This document shows, in pieces, positions 1 to 7,717 of a DNA stretch of 64,000 nt (position 1 is the stretch's first letter; each line of letters begins with the position of its first letter). The position numbers and the translations under genes were made by a program. Below the pieces are notes generated by a model. That model did not search any database and was not told where the DNA came from. It saw nothing but the letters and a program-made list of their open reading frames with translations. Source of the DNA: Noviherbaspirillum sedimenti (GTDB lineage Bacteria; Pseudomonadota; Gammaproteobacteria; Burkholderiales; Burkholderiaceae_D); contig NZ_QYUQ01000002.1 of the NCBI RefSeq assembly GCF_003590835.1, positions 2,418,001 through 2,482,000 of the forward strand, in the 5' to 3' direction.

Positions 1-1113
1 CTTGGCATACTGATCGCCAAAGATCTCGGTCTGTCGGCTGCACAAAAAGGCATGATCGTCGCCACGCCGCTGCTGGCCGGCGCGCTGCTACGCATTGTCA
101 TGGGTGTGCTGGTGGACCATCTGAAACCGAAGACGGCAGGCGCGATCGGCCAGGTCATCGTCATCGCCGGCATGTTCTGGGCCTGGCTTGGCAATCTGGA
201 CACTTATTCCAGCATCCTGACGCTGGGCATCCTGCTGGGCGTGGCTGGCGCCGCCTTCGCAGCGGCGCTGCCGCTGGCCTCGCGCTGGTATCCGCCGGAA
301 CACCAGGGCACGGCGCTGGGGATTGCCGGCGCCGGCAATTCCGGCACCGCCTTTGCCGCCCTGTTTGCTCCCGGCCTGGCGCTGGCGTTCGGCTGGCAGA
401 ATGTCTTCGGCTGGTGCCTGATCCCGCTGGGCATCGCCTTCGTCGTCTATATGGTATTTGCCAAGGACGCGCCGTCGGCGCCGCCGCCGAAATCGATGGT
501 CGAGTACCTGCATGTATTGAAGGACAAGGATGCCTGGTGGTTCATGTTTTTCTATGGCGTTACCTTCGGCGGCTTTTCCGGCCTGGCGTCGTCGCTGGCG
601 ATCTACTTCAACGGTCAGTACGGGCTGTCGGCGGTTACCGCCGGCTATTTCACCGCCGCCTGTGTATTCGCCGGTTCGCTGGTGCGCCCGCTCGGCGGCC
701 GCATCGCCGACCGCATCGGCGGCATCAAGACCCTGTCGATCATGTACATGCTGGCGGCGACTTTCCTGTTCATCGCCAGCGTCGGCTTGCAGTCGCCGAT
801 GACGGCAGTGCTGGTCTTCGTGATGGCAATGCTGGCGCTGGGTACCGGCAATGGCGCAGTGTTCCAGCTGGTGCCGCAGCGTTTCCGCAAAGAGATTGGC
901 GTCATGACCGGGCTGGTGGGCATGGCCGGCGGCGTCGGCGGCTTTTTCCTGGCGTCCAGCCTGGGATATGCGAAGCAGCTGACCGGCAGCTATCAGGCTG
1001 GCCTGGTCATTTTCGCCTCGCTGGCGGTGATCGCCCTGATCGGCCTGTCGCTGGTGAAGGGCCGCTGGCGCACCACCTGGGGCAGCGCGGCGATGACGAC
1101 GGCGAAAATCTGA
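1..1113 (+). CDS. narK: Nitrate/nitrite MFS transporter, 5' truncated by window edge
   Basis: This is a nitrate/nitrite porter of the NNP branch of the major facilitator superfamily, an inner-membrane protein. The frame is open from base 1, so the start lies outside the window; 370 residues are visible of roughly 400-430 expected. Two NNP-type signatures are readable: AGNSGTAFAALFAPG in the first half and TGNGAVFQLVPQRF near residue 280. Hydrophobic helices alternate with short charged loops throughout. It is followed after 67 bp by a PP2C/kinase fusion and faces the NrtABD importer, so an assimilatory role (NasA-like) is more likely than a respiratory one. The family is sure; the narK versus nasA label is inference. 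Confidence 0.9.
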   Translation, partial: LGILIAKDLGLSAAQKGMIVATPLLAGALLRIVMGVLVDHLKPKTAGAIGQVIVIAGMFWAWLGNLDTYSSILTLGILLGVAGAAFAAALPLASRWYPPEHQGTALGIAGAGNSGTAFAALFAPGLALAFGWQNVFGWCLIPLGIAFVVYMVFAKDAPSAPPPKSMVEYLHVLKDKDAWWFMFFYGVTFGGFSGLASSLAIYFNGQYGLSAVTAGYFTAACVFAGSLVRPLGGRIADRIGGIKTLSIMYMLAATFLFIASVGLQSPMTAVLVFVMAMLALGTGNGAVFQLVPQRFRKEIGVMTGLVGMAGGVGGFFLASSLGYAKQLTGSYQAGLVIFASLAVIALIGLSLVKGRWRTTWGSAAMTTAKI

Positions 1114-1127
1114 TCTATATAATGTTG

Positions 1128-1174
1128 GGGACAGAGTAATTCGACGCGCTGCGGCGTCTCTTAAACTCTGTCCC
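1128..1174. repeat. Imperfect hairpin/REP-like inverted repeat between narK and the kinase gene
   Basis: A 10-bp perfect inverted repeat, GGGACAGAGT (1128-1137) and ACTCTGTCCC (1165-1174), encloses a second short stem, GACGC/GCGTC (1143-1147, 1154-1158). No T-run follows, so it is not a standard terminator. The nested layout resembles a dispersed REP-type element. It occupies almost the whole gap and leaves no Shine-Dalgarno sequence before the next ATG. Confidence 0.6.
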
Positions 1175-1180
1175 ACAAAT

Positions 1181-2884
1181 ATGCCACTTTTGATCTCCGC
1201 CGGCCATGCCACCGACGCTGGAACCCGTCCCCGCAACGAGGACTTCGTCGGCATGGTCACGCCTGGCGAGCCCGAGGTTTCCACCAAGGGCTTGCTGGCT
1301 GCGATCGCCGATGGCGTTTCCGGCAACGAAGGCGGCCGCCAGGCATCCGAATATACGGTGCGCGGCCTGCTGACCGATTATTACGCCACGCCCGATACCT
1401 GGCCCGTCACGCAAGCGCTCGAGCGCGTGCTGAAGGCAATCAACAGTTGGGTACAGCAGCAGGGCTCGATCCGGCCGGAACTGTCCGGCATGGCCACCAC
1501 CCTGACCTGCGTGGTCGTGCGCGGCAGTTTCTATTATTTTGCCCACGTCGGCGACAGCCGGCTGTACATGCTGCGCGAAGGCAAGCTGACAAAGCTGTCC
1601 GCCGACCATGTATGGGACCGTCCGGAAATGCAGCACGTGCTGACACGCGCCATCGGCCTGGATTCCCGTTTGGCGATCGACCATGGCATGGGTGAGCTGC
1701 GCGAGGGCGATATCCTGCTGCTGGCCACCGATGGCGTCTGGTCGGCGCTAACCGAATACGACATGACCGCCCTGCTGGGCGATCTGGCCGCCGGCAAGCT
1801 TGACGCCGAAGCGACTGCCACCGCACTGGTCGCCGCCGCCCTGCGGGCCGGCTCCAGCGACAATGCGAGTGCGCTGGCGCTGCGCATCGATGCGCTGCCG
1901 CAGGAAAACCTGCGCGATGCGGTCTCGGCATCACGGCAATTGCCGCTGCCGCCAAAACTGAAAGTCGGCCAGTCGATCGACGGCTACCGGGTGGAAGCTG
2001 TGTTGCACGCGTCCCAGGCGACCCTGGTCTACCGCGTCATTGACCTGGCAAGCCAACGTCCGCTGGTGCTGAAGACACTGCATCCCGACCGCGCCGACGA
2101 TGCTGACGAACGCTCGGCGTTCGCGCACGAGGAATGGCTGGCCAAGCGCGCGGTGGCGCGCTTCTTTGCGCAAGTCGTCACGCCCGCGCAAAAGAATTAC
2201 CTGTATTACCTTTGCACCTGGCATGAAGGCGCGACCATCCAGCAGCATCTCGACAGCGGCAAGCATTTCACCGTGCCGGACGCGATCGGCCATGGCACAC
2301 GACTGGCGCGGGCGATCGGCGCCCTGCACCGCCGCAGTATCCTGCACCGCGACATCAAGCCGGCCAATATCCACCTGGGCGCCGATGGCGAATTACGGGT
2401 GCTGGACTTCGGCGTGGCGCAATCCGGACTGGAAGAAGACGTCGCTGCGCGGGCGCCGCAGGCCGGCACGCCCTCGTTCCTGGCGCCGGAACTGTTCGAC
2501 GGTGGGCAGCCCTCGCGCCAGACCGACCTGTATGCCGCCGGGGTGACCCTGTACCAGATGTTGACCCGCCACTATCCCTATGGCGAGATCGAGCCTTTCC
2601 AGCGGCCGCGTTTCGGCGAGCCGGTGCCGCCCTCGCGCTACCGGCCTGATCTGCCGCTCTGGCTGGAAAATGTCTTGCTCAAAGCGGTGGCGCGCGACCC
2701 CTTGCTGCGCTTCGAGACGGCCGAGGAATTGGTGCTGGCGCTGGAGCGTGGCGCCAGCAGGCCATTGGCCGCACCGGTGGCCACGCCGCTGGCCAAGCGC
2801 GATCCCCTGTCGTTGTGGCGGGCGATTGCGGCGATATCCATTGTGGTGAATCTCTTGCTGCTTTATCTGCTGGTGTTGCGCTAG
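1181..2884 (+). CDS. PP2C phosphatase / Ser-Thr protein kinase fusion with C-terminal membrane anchor
   Basis: A bifunctional signalling protein of 567 aa. Residues 1-230 form a PP2C-type phosphatase (motifs RPRNEDF, HVGDSRLYML, ATDGVW supply metal-binding Asp residues). Residues 270-530 form a Hanks-type kinase with HRDIKPANI near residue 389, DFG near 409 and LAPELF. The normal glycine-rich loop is replaced by LHASQATLVY, so nucleotide binding may be atypical, although the VLK lysine is kept. The last 20 residues form one hydrophobic helix, so the protein is probably tail-anchored in the inner membrane. Kinase/phosphatase fusions of this kind lie beside nitrate transporters in several Burkholderiales; the substrate is unknown. 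No ribosome-binding site is visible before the ATG. Confidence 0.88.
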   Translation: MPLLISAGHATDAGTRPRNEDFVGMVTPGEPEVSTKGLLAAIADGVSGNEGGRQASEYTVRGLLTDYYATPDTWPVTQALERVLKAINSWVQQQGSIRPELSGMATTLTCVVVRGSFYYFAHVGDSRLYMLREGKLTKLSADHVWDRPEMQHVLTRAIGLDSRLAIDHGMGELREGDILLLATDGVWSALTEYDMTALLGDLAAGKLDAEATATALVAAALRAGSSDNASALALRIDALPQENLRDAVSASRQLPLPPKLKVGQSIDGYRVEAVLHASQATLVYRVIDLASQRPLVLKTLHPDRADDADERSAFAHEEWLAKRAVARFFAQVVTPAQKNYLYYLCTWHEGATIQQHLDSGKHFTVPDAIGHGTRLARAIGALHRRSILHRDIKPANIHLGADGELRVLDFGVAQSGLEEDVAARAPQAGTPSFLAPELFDGGQPSRQTDLYAAGVTLYQMLTRHYPYGEIEPFQRPRFGEPVPPSRYRPDLPLWLENVLLKAVARDPLLRFETAEELVLALERGASRPLAAPVATPLAKRDPLSLWRAIAAISIVVNLLLLYLLVLR

Positions 2885-2886
2885 CG

Positions 2887-2911
2887 AGATCGTGCGCATC
2901 GCGCACGATCT
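2887..2911. terminator. Hairpin between convergent kinase and nrtD genes
   Basis: A perfect 11-bp stem, AGATCGTGCGC / GCGCACGATCT, with a 3-base loop, lies in the 33-bp gap between two convergent genes. No T-run is present on either strand. It probably acts as a shared bidirectional stop or RNA-stabilising structure. Confidence 0.6.
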
Positions 2912-2917
2912 ATCCAT

Positions 2918-3733
2918 CTACGCCGCTTCCTTCATCGCCGGATGCGCCTGCCGGTGATACAGGAATTCCAGCACCGCGGTGCGGTAGGCCATGTACTGCG
3001 CATCCTGCGCCAGCGCCACGCGTTCGCGCGGACGCGCCAGGTTCACCTCCAGGATCTCGCCGATGGTCGCCGCCGGCCCGTTGGTCATCATGACGATACG
3101 ATCCGACAGCAACACCGCCTCATCGACATCATGGGTCACCATCACCACGGTGGAGCCGGTCTTGGCGACGATCTTCAGCAACTCGTCCTGCAGGTGTGCG
3201 CGGGTCAGGGCATCCAGCGCGCCGAACGGTTCGTCCATCAGCAACACCTTGGGTTCCATCGACAGTGCGCGGGCAATGCCGACGCGCTGCTTCATGCCGC
3301 CGGAAATTTCATGCGGACGCTTTTGCTCGGCGTGGGTCAGGCCGACCAGCGCCAGCGCCGCACGGGTGCGCTCCTTCAATTGCGCCTTCGATTCGGCGGC
3401 ACCGAACACCCGCTCGACCGCCAGATAGACGTTTTCAAAGCAGGTTAGCCACGGCAAGAGCGAGTGGTTCTGGAACACCACGCCGCGCTCCGGCGATGGT
3501 CCGCTGATTTCGCGGTTGGCGCACAGCAGCGCGCCTTCGGTCGCCGTCAGCAGCCCGGCGATCAGGTTCAGCAAGGTCGACTTGCCGCAACCGGAGTGGC
3601 CGATCAGCGTGACGAACTCGCCCTTCTTGACTGTCAGGTTGATGTCCTTGAGTGCGTGGAACACGCCCTTCTTGGTGGTGAACGACATTTCTGCCTGGGT
3701 GATCTCGATAAACTTGTTGTTCAGCTTGTCCAT
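2918..3733 (-). CDS. nrtD: Nitrate ABC transporter ATP-binding protein
   Basis: This is the ATPase subunit of a nitrate/nitrite (NrtABCD/CmpABCD/SsuABC-type) importer, 271 aa. Walker [10 protein letters not shown] is near residues 43-51, the ABC signature SGGMKQR near 145 and Walker [14 protein letters not shown] just after it, followed by the switch His in [10 protein letters not shown]. It is last in the run nrtA-nrtB-nrtD, 38 bp after nrtB. It lacks the NrtA-like C-terminal fusion of cyanobacterial NrtC, so it corresponds to NrtD. It is presumably cotranscribed from the nrtA leader. Confidence 0.92.
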   Translation of the reverse strand: MDKLNNKFIEITQAEMSFTTKKGVFHALKDINLTVKKGEFVTLIGHSGCGKSTLLNLIAGLLTATEGALLCANREISGPSPERGVVFQNHSLLPWLTCFENVYLAVERVFGAAESKAQLKERTRAALALVGLTHAEQKRPHEISGGMKQRVGIARALSMEPKVLLMDEPFGALDALTRAHLQDELLKIVAKTGSTVVMVTHDVDEAVLLSDRIVMMTNGPAATIGEILEVNLARPRERVALAQDAQYMAYRTAVLEFLYHRQAHPAMKEAA

Positions 3734-3771
3734 GATGGTTTCCTCTTTCAGTTAGGGTCAGCTGCGCACGC

Positions 3772-4695
3772 TTAGTTGCGTACATCTTCATAGGTGAATG
3801 CCTTGGCGATGGCGACCAGCGCCTGCTCCAGCAGCAGCCCGACCACGCCGATGGCGAAAATCGCGATGATGATATGCGGCACGTTCAGGTTGTTCCACTC
3901 GTCCCAGACCCAGAAGCCGATCCCCACGCCGCCGGTCAGCATTTCAGCGGCAACGATCACCAGCCAGGCAGTGCCGATCGACAGGCGCACGCCGGTCAGC
4001 ATGTATGGCAGCACGGACGGAAACAGGATCTTGGTGACGATCTTCCACTCGGACAGATTCAGCACCCGCGCCACGTTCATGTAGTCCTGCGGCACGCGCT
4101 GCACGCCGACGGCGGTATTGATGATCATCGGCCAGATCGAGCAGATGAAGATGGCCCAGATCGAGGCCGGGTTGGCAGCTTTGAACACCAGCAACCCGAT
4201 CGGCAGCCAGGCCAGCGGCGACACCGGCTTCAAAATGCTGATGATGGGGTTGAACATGCCGGACAAAAACTTGAAGCGACCAATCATGAAGCCCATCGGG
4301 ATGCCGACCAGTGCGGCCAGGCCGAAGCCGGTGCCGACACGCTCCAGCGACATCAGGATGTTCCAGCCGATGCCCTGGTCGTTCGGGCCGTTCTGGTAGA
4401 ACGGATCGGAAAACAGCACGATCGCGGCCTTCAGCGTCACCAGCGGCGTCGGGATACCGCTGCTTTTGGCGGCAACGATTTCCCAGATCAGGACCAGCAA
4501 CGCCAGGCCGAGGATCGGCGGCAGCACCGCCAGCAGGAAAGGCTTGAACGAGATTTTCCGGCCATTGCTCTGGACCTGTGCAGCAGCGACTGCTTGCGCT
4601 TTTTCCGCAACGGCGGGCTTGACCGCCCTGGCGGGCGGCGATTCGGCAACCGGCACTGCCGGTTCGTTCATTCGGGTATTCATAACTGCGCTCAT
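3772..4695 (-). CDS. nrtB: Nitrate ABC transporter permease
   Basis: Inner-membrane permease of the nitrate importer, 307 aa. A proline/alanine-rich cytoplasmic N-terminus of about 45 residues precedes a first membrane helix at FLLAVLPPILGLALLVLIWEI. The EAA-type coupling loop lies around VQRVPQDYMNVARVLNLSEW, the contact site for the ATPase. The C-terminus keeps the NLNVPHIIIAIFAIGVVGLLLE membrane segment seen in NrtB/SsuC proteins. Only 21 bp separate it from nrtA upstream. Confidence 0.92.
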   Translation of the reverse strand: MSAVMNTRMNEPAVPVAESPPARAVKPAVAEKAQAVAAAQVQSNGRKISFKPFLLAVLPPILGLALLVLIWEIVAAKSSGIPTPLVTLKAAIVLFSDPFYQNGPNDQGIGWNILMSLERVGTGFGLAALVGIPMGFMIGRFKFLSGMFNPIISILKPVSPLAWLPIGLLVFKAANPASIWAIFICSIWPMIINTAVGVQRVPQDYMNVARVLNLSEWKIVTKILFPSVLPYMLTGVRLSIGTAWLVIVAAEMLTGGVGIGFWVWDEWNNLNVPHIIIAIFAIGVVGLLLEQALVAIAKAFTYEDVRN

Positions 4696-4716
4696 GATGA
4701 CTCCAGATAATGTAAA

Positions 4717-5967
4717 TCAGGCTTTGATCTTGAAACCGTCGGCGTACTTGGCCGGGTTCTTGCCGTCCCAGACCACGCCGTCGATCATCTTGCTGGTGCG
4801 CATGACATCCTTGGGGATGCTGACTTTCATCGCCGATGCCGCTTCCTTATACAGGTCGACCTTGTTGATCTGCTTCGCCACGGCCAGGTAGTCCGGATGG
4901 TCCTTGATCAGGCCCCAGCGCTTGTGCTGGGTCAGGAACCACATGCCGTCGGACAGGTAAGGGAAATTGACCTGGCCATCATTGAAGAACTTCATGTGGT
5001 TCGGGTCGTCCCAGGTCTTGCCCAGGCCATTCTGGTAACGGCCCAGGATGCGCTGGTTGATGGCGTCGACGCTGGTGTTGACATAGGACTTCTGCGCCAC
5101 GGTTTCAGCCATCTTCAGCTTGTTCTGCAGGCCGGCATCAATCCACTTGCCGGCTTCGATAATGGCCATCATGACTGCGCGCGCGGTATTCGGATGCTTG
5201 TCGACGAAGTCGGCGGTGGTGCCCAATACCTTTTCCGGATGGTCTTTCCAGATATCCTGGGTGGTGGCGGCGGTGATGCCGATGCCGTCCATGATGGCGC
5301 GGTGGCCCCAGGGTTCGCCGACGCAGAAGCCGTCCATGTTACCGACGCGCATGTTGGCGACCATTTGCGGCGGCGGCACGGTGATCGCCTTGGCATCCTT
5401 GAAGGGATCGATGCCGGCGGAAGCCAGCCAGTAATACAGCCACATGGCGTGGGTGCCGGTCGGGAAAGTCTGGGCGAAGGTATATTCGCGCTTTTCGTTG
5501 GCCATCACCTTGGCCAACGAGGGGCCATCGACCGCGCCCTTGTCCGCCAGCTTTTTCGACAGCGTAATGGCCTGGCCGTTGTGGTTCAGGTTCATCAGCA
5601 CCGCCATGTCTTTTTTGGGACCAGACACGCCCAGGTGCACGCCGTAGACCAGGCCGTACAGCACGTGCGCCATGTCGAGCTCGCCATTGACCAGCTTGTC
5701 GCGCACACCGGCCCAGGACGCTTCTTTGGTCGGGATGATCTTGACGCCGTACTTCTTGTCGAAGCCCAGCACAGAGGCCATCACCACCGAGGCGCAGTCG
5801 GTCAGCGGAATGAAGCCGATCTTGACCTCTTCCTTTTCCGGCTTGTCGGAACCGGCCGCCCACACGCCGCCCATGGCCAGGCTGCCGAAGGCGCCCGCTG
5901 TCATGACTGCGCCGGCTTTCAAAATGGAACGGCGCGAGATGTTGGTGCTGTCGTCTTGCTTTGTCAT
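4717..5967 (-). CDS. nrtA: Nitrate-binding periplasmic protein with Tat signal
   Basis: This is the solute-binding subunit of the nitrate importer, 416 aa. The N-terminus contains a twin-arginine signal (SRRSILKAG followed by a hydrophobic run ending GGVWAAG), implying folded export. NrtA-family blocks include GFIPLTDCASVVMA, EASWAGVRDKL, FPTGTHAMWLYYWL and NMDGFCVGEPW. The ATG at 5967 is chosen because AGGGAGAG precedes it and the Tat signal follows at once; a 51-codon upstream extension in this frame runs through the leader terminator and is rejected. Expression is probably controlled in its leader. Confidence 0.94.
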   Translation of the reverse strand: MTKQDDSTNISRRSILKAGAVMTAGAFGSLAMGGVWAAGSDKPEKEEVKIGFIPLTDCASVVMASVLGFDKKYGVKIIPTKEASWAGVRDKLVNGELDMAHVLYGLVYGVHLGVSGPKKDMAVLMNLNHNGQAITLSKKLADKGAVDGPSLAKVMANEKREYTFAQTFPTGTHAMWLYYWLASAGIDPFKDAKAITVPPPQMVANMRVGNMDGFCVGEPWGHRAIMDGIGITAATTQDIWKDHPEKVLGTTADFVDKHPNTARAVMMAIIEAGKWIDAGLQNKLKMAETVAQKSYVNTSVDAINQRILGRYQNGLGKTWDDPNHMKFFNDGQVNFPYLSDGMWFLTQHKRWGLIKDHPDYLAVAKQINKVDLYKEAASAMKVSIPKDVMRTSKMIDGVVWDGKNPAKYADGFKIKA

Positions 5968-6009
5968 GCTGCTCTCCCTGGGATGGAATACAAATCCGAA
6001 AATCCAAAT

Positions 6010-6061
6010 AAAAAAAGGTGCCCGGCCGCTGCGGAAAAATCCCGCACGACACGGACACCTT
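6010..6061 (-). terminator. Leader attenuator of nrtA
   Basis: On the minus strand AAGGTGTCCG (6061-6052) pairs with CGGGCACCTT (6024-6015) with one G-U pair. An inner stem TGCGG/CCGCA is enclosed, and an unbroken run of T residues follows (6016-6010). This is a textbook intrinsic terminator, yet it stands 43 bases before the nrtA start codon, so it must be bypassed for expression. It lies just after two ANTAR-type hexaloop hairpins. Confidence 0.85.
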
Positions 6062-6075
6062 TGTCCCGGACCATC

Positions 6076-6126
6076 CCGACCATCGTTGGTCGGAATAATC
6101 GTTGATTGCTGCGCCATCATTGGCGC
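6076..6126 (-). promoter_or_regulatory. Dual-hexaloop ANTAR (NasT) target in the nrtA leader RNA
   Basis: Two adjacent minus-strand hairpins each have a six-base loop. P1 is GCGCC-AATGAT-GGCGC (6126-6111); P2 is CCGACC-AACGAT-GGTCGG (6093-6076). Both loops have A at position 1 and G at position 4, the established hallmark of RNA recognised by ANTAR-domain antiterminators (Klebsiella nasF, Enterococcus eut). The pair lies directly upstream of the attenuator, and an ANTAR protein, NasT, is encoded 1.6 kb away. The terminator, loops and partner gene support one another. Confidence 0.88.
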
Positions 6127-6139
6127 TTGTCTACCTTAA

Positions 6140-6155
6140 TGCAATTGACGTGCCA
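6140..6155 (-). promoter_or_regulatory. Sigma-54 promoter of nrtABD
   Basis: The minus strand reads TGGCACGTCAATTGCA, an exact match to the -24/-12 consensus TGGCAC-N5-TTGCA. Transcription would start near base 6130, just ahead of the first hexaloop hairpin, giving a leader of about 160 nt. Sigma-54 control fits nitrogen regulation through NtrC. Confidence 0.85.
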
Positions 6156-6207
6156 GCCAGAAGCGCCGCATTTCCCCGGATGCCACCATACTGGCGAACA
6201 TTTTTTT

Positions 6208-6241
6208 GCGCCATTTGCGTGCACACGCATCAAAATGGCGC
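6208..6241. promoter_or_regulatory. Nested dyad upstream of the nrtA sigma-54 promoter
   Basis: Outer arms GCGCCATTT (6208-6216) and AAATGGCGC (6233-6241) enclose the inner palindrome TGCGTGCACACGCA (6216-6229). It sits about 60-100 bp upstream of the -24 element, where enhancer-binding proteins such as NtrC act. The inner half only loosely resembles the NtrC consensus TGCACC-N5-GGTGCA, so the protein that binds is not certain. Confidence 0.5.
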
Positions 6242-6253
6242 GACCCGACTCCC

Positions 6254-7471
6254 TCAAGCCGCACAGGCATGACGGATAGCGAAGCCATCGGCATAGGCGG
6301 CCGGTGCGCTGCCGTCCCACACCACGCCATCGACCAGGGTGCTGCTGCGCATCGGATTATCGGGCACGGCAACGCCGGCCATGGCCGCCGCTTCGCAGTA
6401 CAAATCGATCCTGTTGATCCCCTGCGCCACGCCGAGGTAATCCGGATGTTCTTTCAGCAAGCCCCAGCGCTTGTGCTGGGTCAGGAACCACATGCCATCG
6501 GACAGGTAGGGAAAATTCACTGCACCATCCTGGTGGAATGCCATGCAGTTCGGATCGTCGTGGCTGCCGCCGGTGCCGTCGCTGTAATGGCCGAGCATGC
6601 GTGGGCTGATCACATTGACCGAGGTATTGACATAGGCCTTGCCGGCGATAGTCTCGGCCGCGCGCAGCTTGTTGGCCGCCGAAGCATCGATCCAACGGCT
6701 GGCTTCCAGCACGGCCGCCGTCAGCGCGCGCGCGGTATTCGGGTAGCGGCGCACGAATCCGGCGCTCGCGCCCAGCACTTTTTCCGGATGACCCGGCCAG
6801 ATGTCCTGGCTGGCGGCAGCGGTGATGCCGACGTTATCGGCGATCGCGCGATGATTCCATGGCTCGCCGGCGCAAAAGCCGTCGATATTGCCGAGCGCCA
6901 TATTAACCACCATTTGTGGCGGCGGCACAGTCACCACGCGCACATCGCGCAGCGGATGCATGCCGTGTGCGGCCAGCCAGTAATACAGCCACATGGCGTG
7001 GGTGCCGGTGGGGAAAGTATGGGCAAAGGTATACGTGCCGTAATGACGTGGCTCCTGCTTGATCAGCCTGCCCAGCGATGCGCCGTCGCGCGCGCCCTTG
7101 CCGGCCAGGTGATTCGACAAGGTGATCGCCTGGCCATTCCGGTTCAAGGTCATCAAGACCACCATGTCACGGCGGGCGCAGCCGATCCCCAGGTGCACGC
7201 CATACACCAGGCCGTACAAGGCTTGCGCAGCATCCAGCTCGCCACTGGCCAGCTTGTCGCGCACGCTGGCCCAGGACGCTTCCCGGGTCGGCACGATCGA
7301 TATGCCGTATTTCTTGTCAAACCCGAGGATCGACGCCATCACCACGGAGGCGCAATCGGTCAGCGGCATGAAGCCGATCCGGACTTCCTGCTTTTCCGGA
7401 CGATCGGAGCCGGCGGTCCAGGCGCCTGCGGCGGGCGATCCACCCAATCCACCCAATGCGTGTTTTGTCAT
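6254..7471 (-). CDS. NrtA paralogue without signal peptide, NasS nitrate-sensor candidate
   Basis: A 405-aa protein aligning with NrtA over almost its full length (shared blocks LTDCASVVMAS, LGFDKKYG, FPTGTHAMWLYYWLA, NFPYLSDGMWFLTQHKRWG). Where NrtA has a Tat signal this protein has only MTKHALGGLGGSPAAGAWTAG: no twin arginine and no hydrophobic core. It is therefore probably cytoplasmic. NasS, the nitrate-responsive partner that holds NasT inactive, is by established knowledge an NrtA-like cytoplasmic protein encoded beside nasT, and this gene lies next to nasT. NasS is the favoured reading; a decayed second NrtA is the alternative. The ATG at 7471 has AGGAG 7 bases upstream. Confidence 0.8.
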   Translation of the reverse strand: MTKHALGGLGGSPAAGAWTAGSDRPEKQEVRIGFMPLTDCASVVMASILGFDKKYGISIVPTREASWASVRDKLASGELDAAQALYGLVYGVHLGIGCARRDMVVLMTLNRNGQAITLSNHLAGKGARDGASLGRLIKQEPRHYGTYTFAHTFPTGTHAMWLYYWLAAHGMHPLRDVRVVTVPPPQMVVNMALGNIDGFCAGEPWNHRAIADNVGITAAASQDIWPGHPEKVLGASAGFVRRYPNTARALTAAVLEASRWIDASAANKLRAAETIAGKAYVNTSVNVISPRMLGHYSDGTGGSHDDPNCMAFHQDGAVNFPYLSDGMWFLTQHKRWGLLKEHPDYLGVAQGINRIDLYCEAAAMAGVAVPDNPMRSSTLVDGVVWDGSAPAAYADGFAIRHACAA

Positions 7472-7507
7472 TACTGCTCCTGCTGATAGGCTTTTGCGCG
7501 GAAAAAC

Positions 7508-7556
7508 AAAAAGGCATCCTGCCAGCGAGCATGGCTCTGCTGGCAAAGACGCCTTT
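7508..7556 (-). terminator. Leader attenuator of the nasS-like gene
   Basis: On the minus strand AAAGGC (7556-7551) pairs with GCCTTT (7515-7510), enclosing GCCAGC/GCTGGC (7544-7539, 7526-7521), and a T-rich tract follows. The hairpin stands 37 bases before the start codon, in the same place as the attenuator of nrtA. Confidence 0.8.
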
Positions 7557-7565
7557 GTCCTGGCT

Positions 7566-7587
7566 GCGCAACCGACGTTGGCCGCGC
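7566..7587 (-). promoter_or_regulatory. ANTAR-type hexaloop hairpin in the nasS-like leader
   Basis: GCGCGGCC-AACGTC-GGTTGCGC on the minus strand forms an 8-bp stem (two G-U pairs) closing a six-base loop with A1 and G4, as expected for a NasT target. It lies directly before the attenuator. A convincing first hexaloop hairpin upstream was not found, so the site may be incomplete. Confidence 0.7.
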
Positions 7588-7615
7588 GGCCATCATTTAT
7601 TCATCGTAATTCCAG

Positions 7616-7631
7616 TGCAATCCGCGTGCCA
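7616..7631 (-). promoter_or_regulatory. Sigma-54 promoter of the nasS-like gene
   Basis: The minus strand reads TGGCACGCGGATTGCA, an exact -24/-12 match. The predicted start near 7606 gives a leader that begins shortly before the hexaloop hairpin, mirroring the nrtA promoter. Confidence 0.85.
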
Positions 7632-7681
7632 GCCCTGATCGCCACAATTTGCACGCATTCGTGGCAATTTCCGCTCGTCGA

Positions 7682-7698
7682 TGCACAACTCCTGTGCA
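7682..7698. promoter_or_regulatory. NtrC-like enhancer site
   Basis: A perfect dyad TGCACA-N5-TGTGCA (read on either strand) differs from the NtrC consensus TGCACC-N5-GGTGCA by one base per half. It lies about 50 bp upstream of the -24 element of the nasS-like gene and 20 bp past the nasT stop codon, a normal position for NtrC. Confidence 0.7.
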
Positions 7699-7717
7699 GA
7701 GTCTGCTAAAAGACGGC

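Noticed and set aside
88..1326. Long minus-strand open frame of 412 codons opposite narK
   Set aside because: It is Gln/Arg/His-rich low-complexity sequence, typical of the antisense frame of a GC-rich gene, while the plus strand encodes an obvious transporter.
5968..6120. N-terminal extension of NrtA by 51 residues
   Set aside because: It would start inside the first ANTAR hairpin, run through the attenuator and place the Tat signal internally. The ATG at 5967 has a good ribosome-binding site.
6206..7486. Plus-strand open frame of 426 codons across the nasS-like gene
   Set aside because: It mirrors the real minus-strand gene; a similar mirror frame opposes nrtA at 4897-6105. The composition is that of an antisense shadow.
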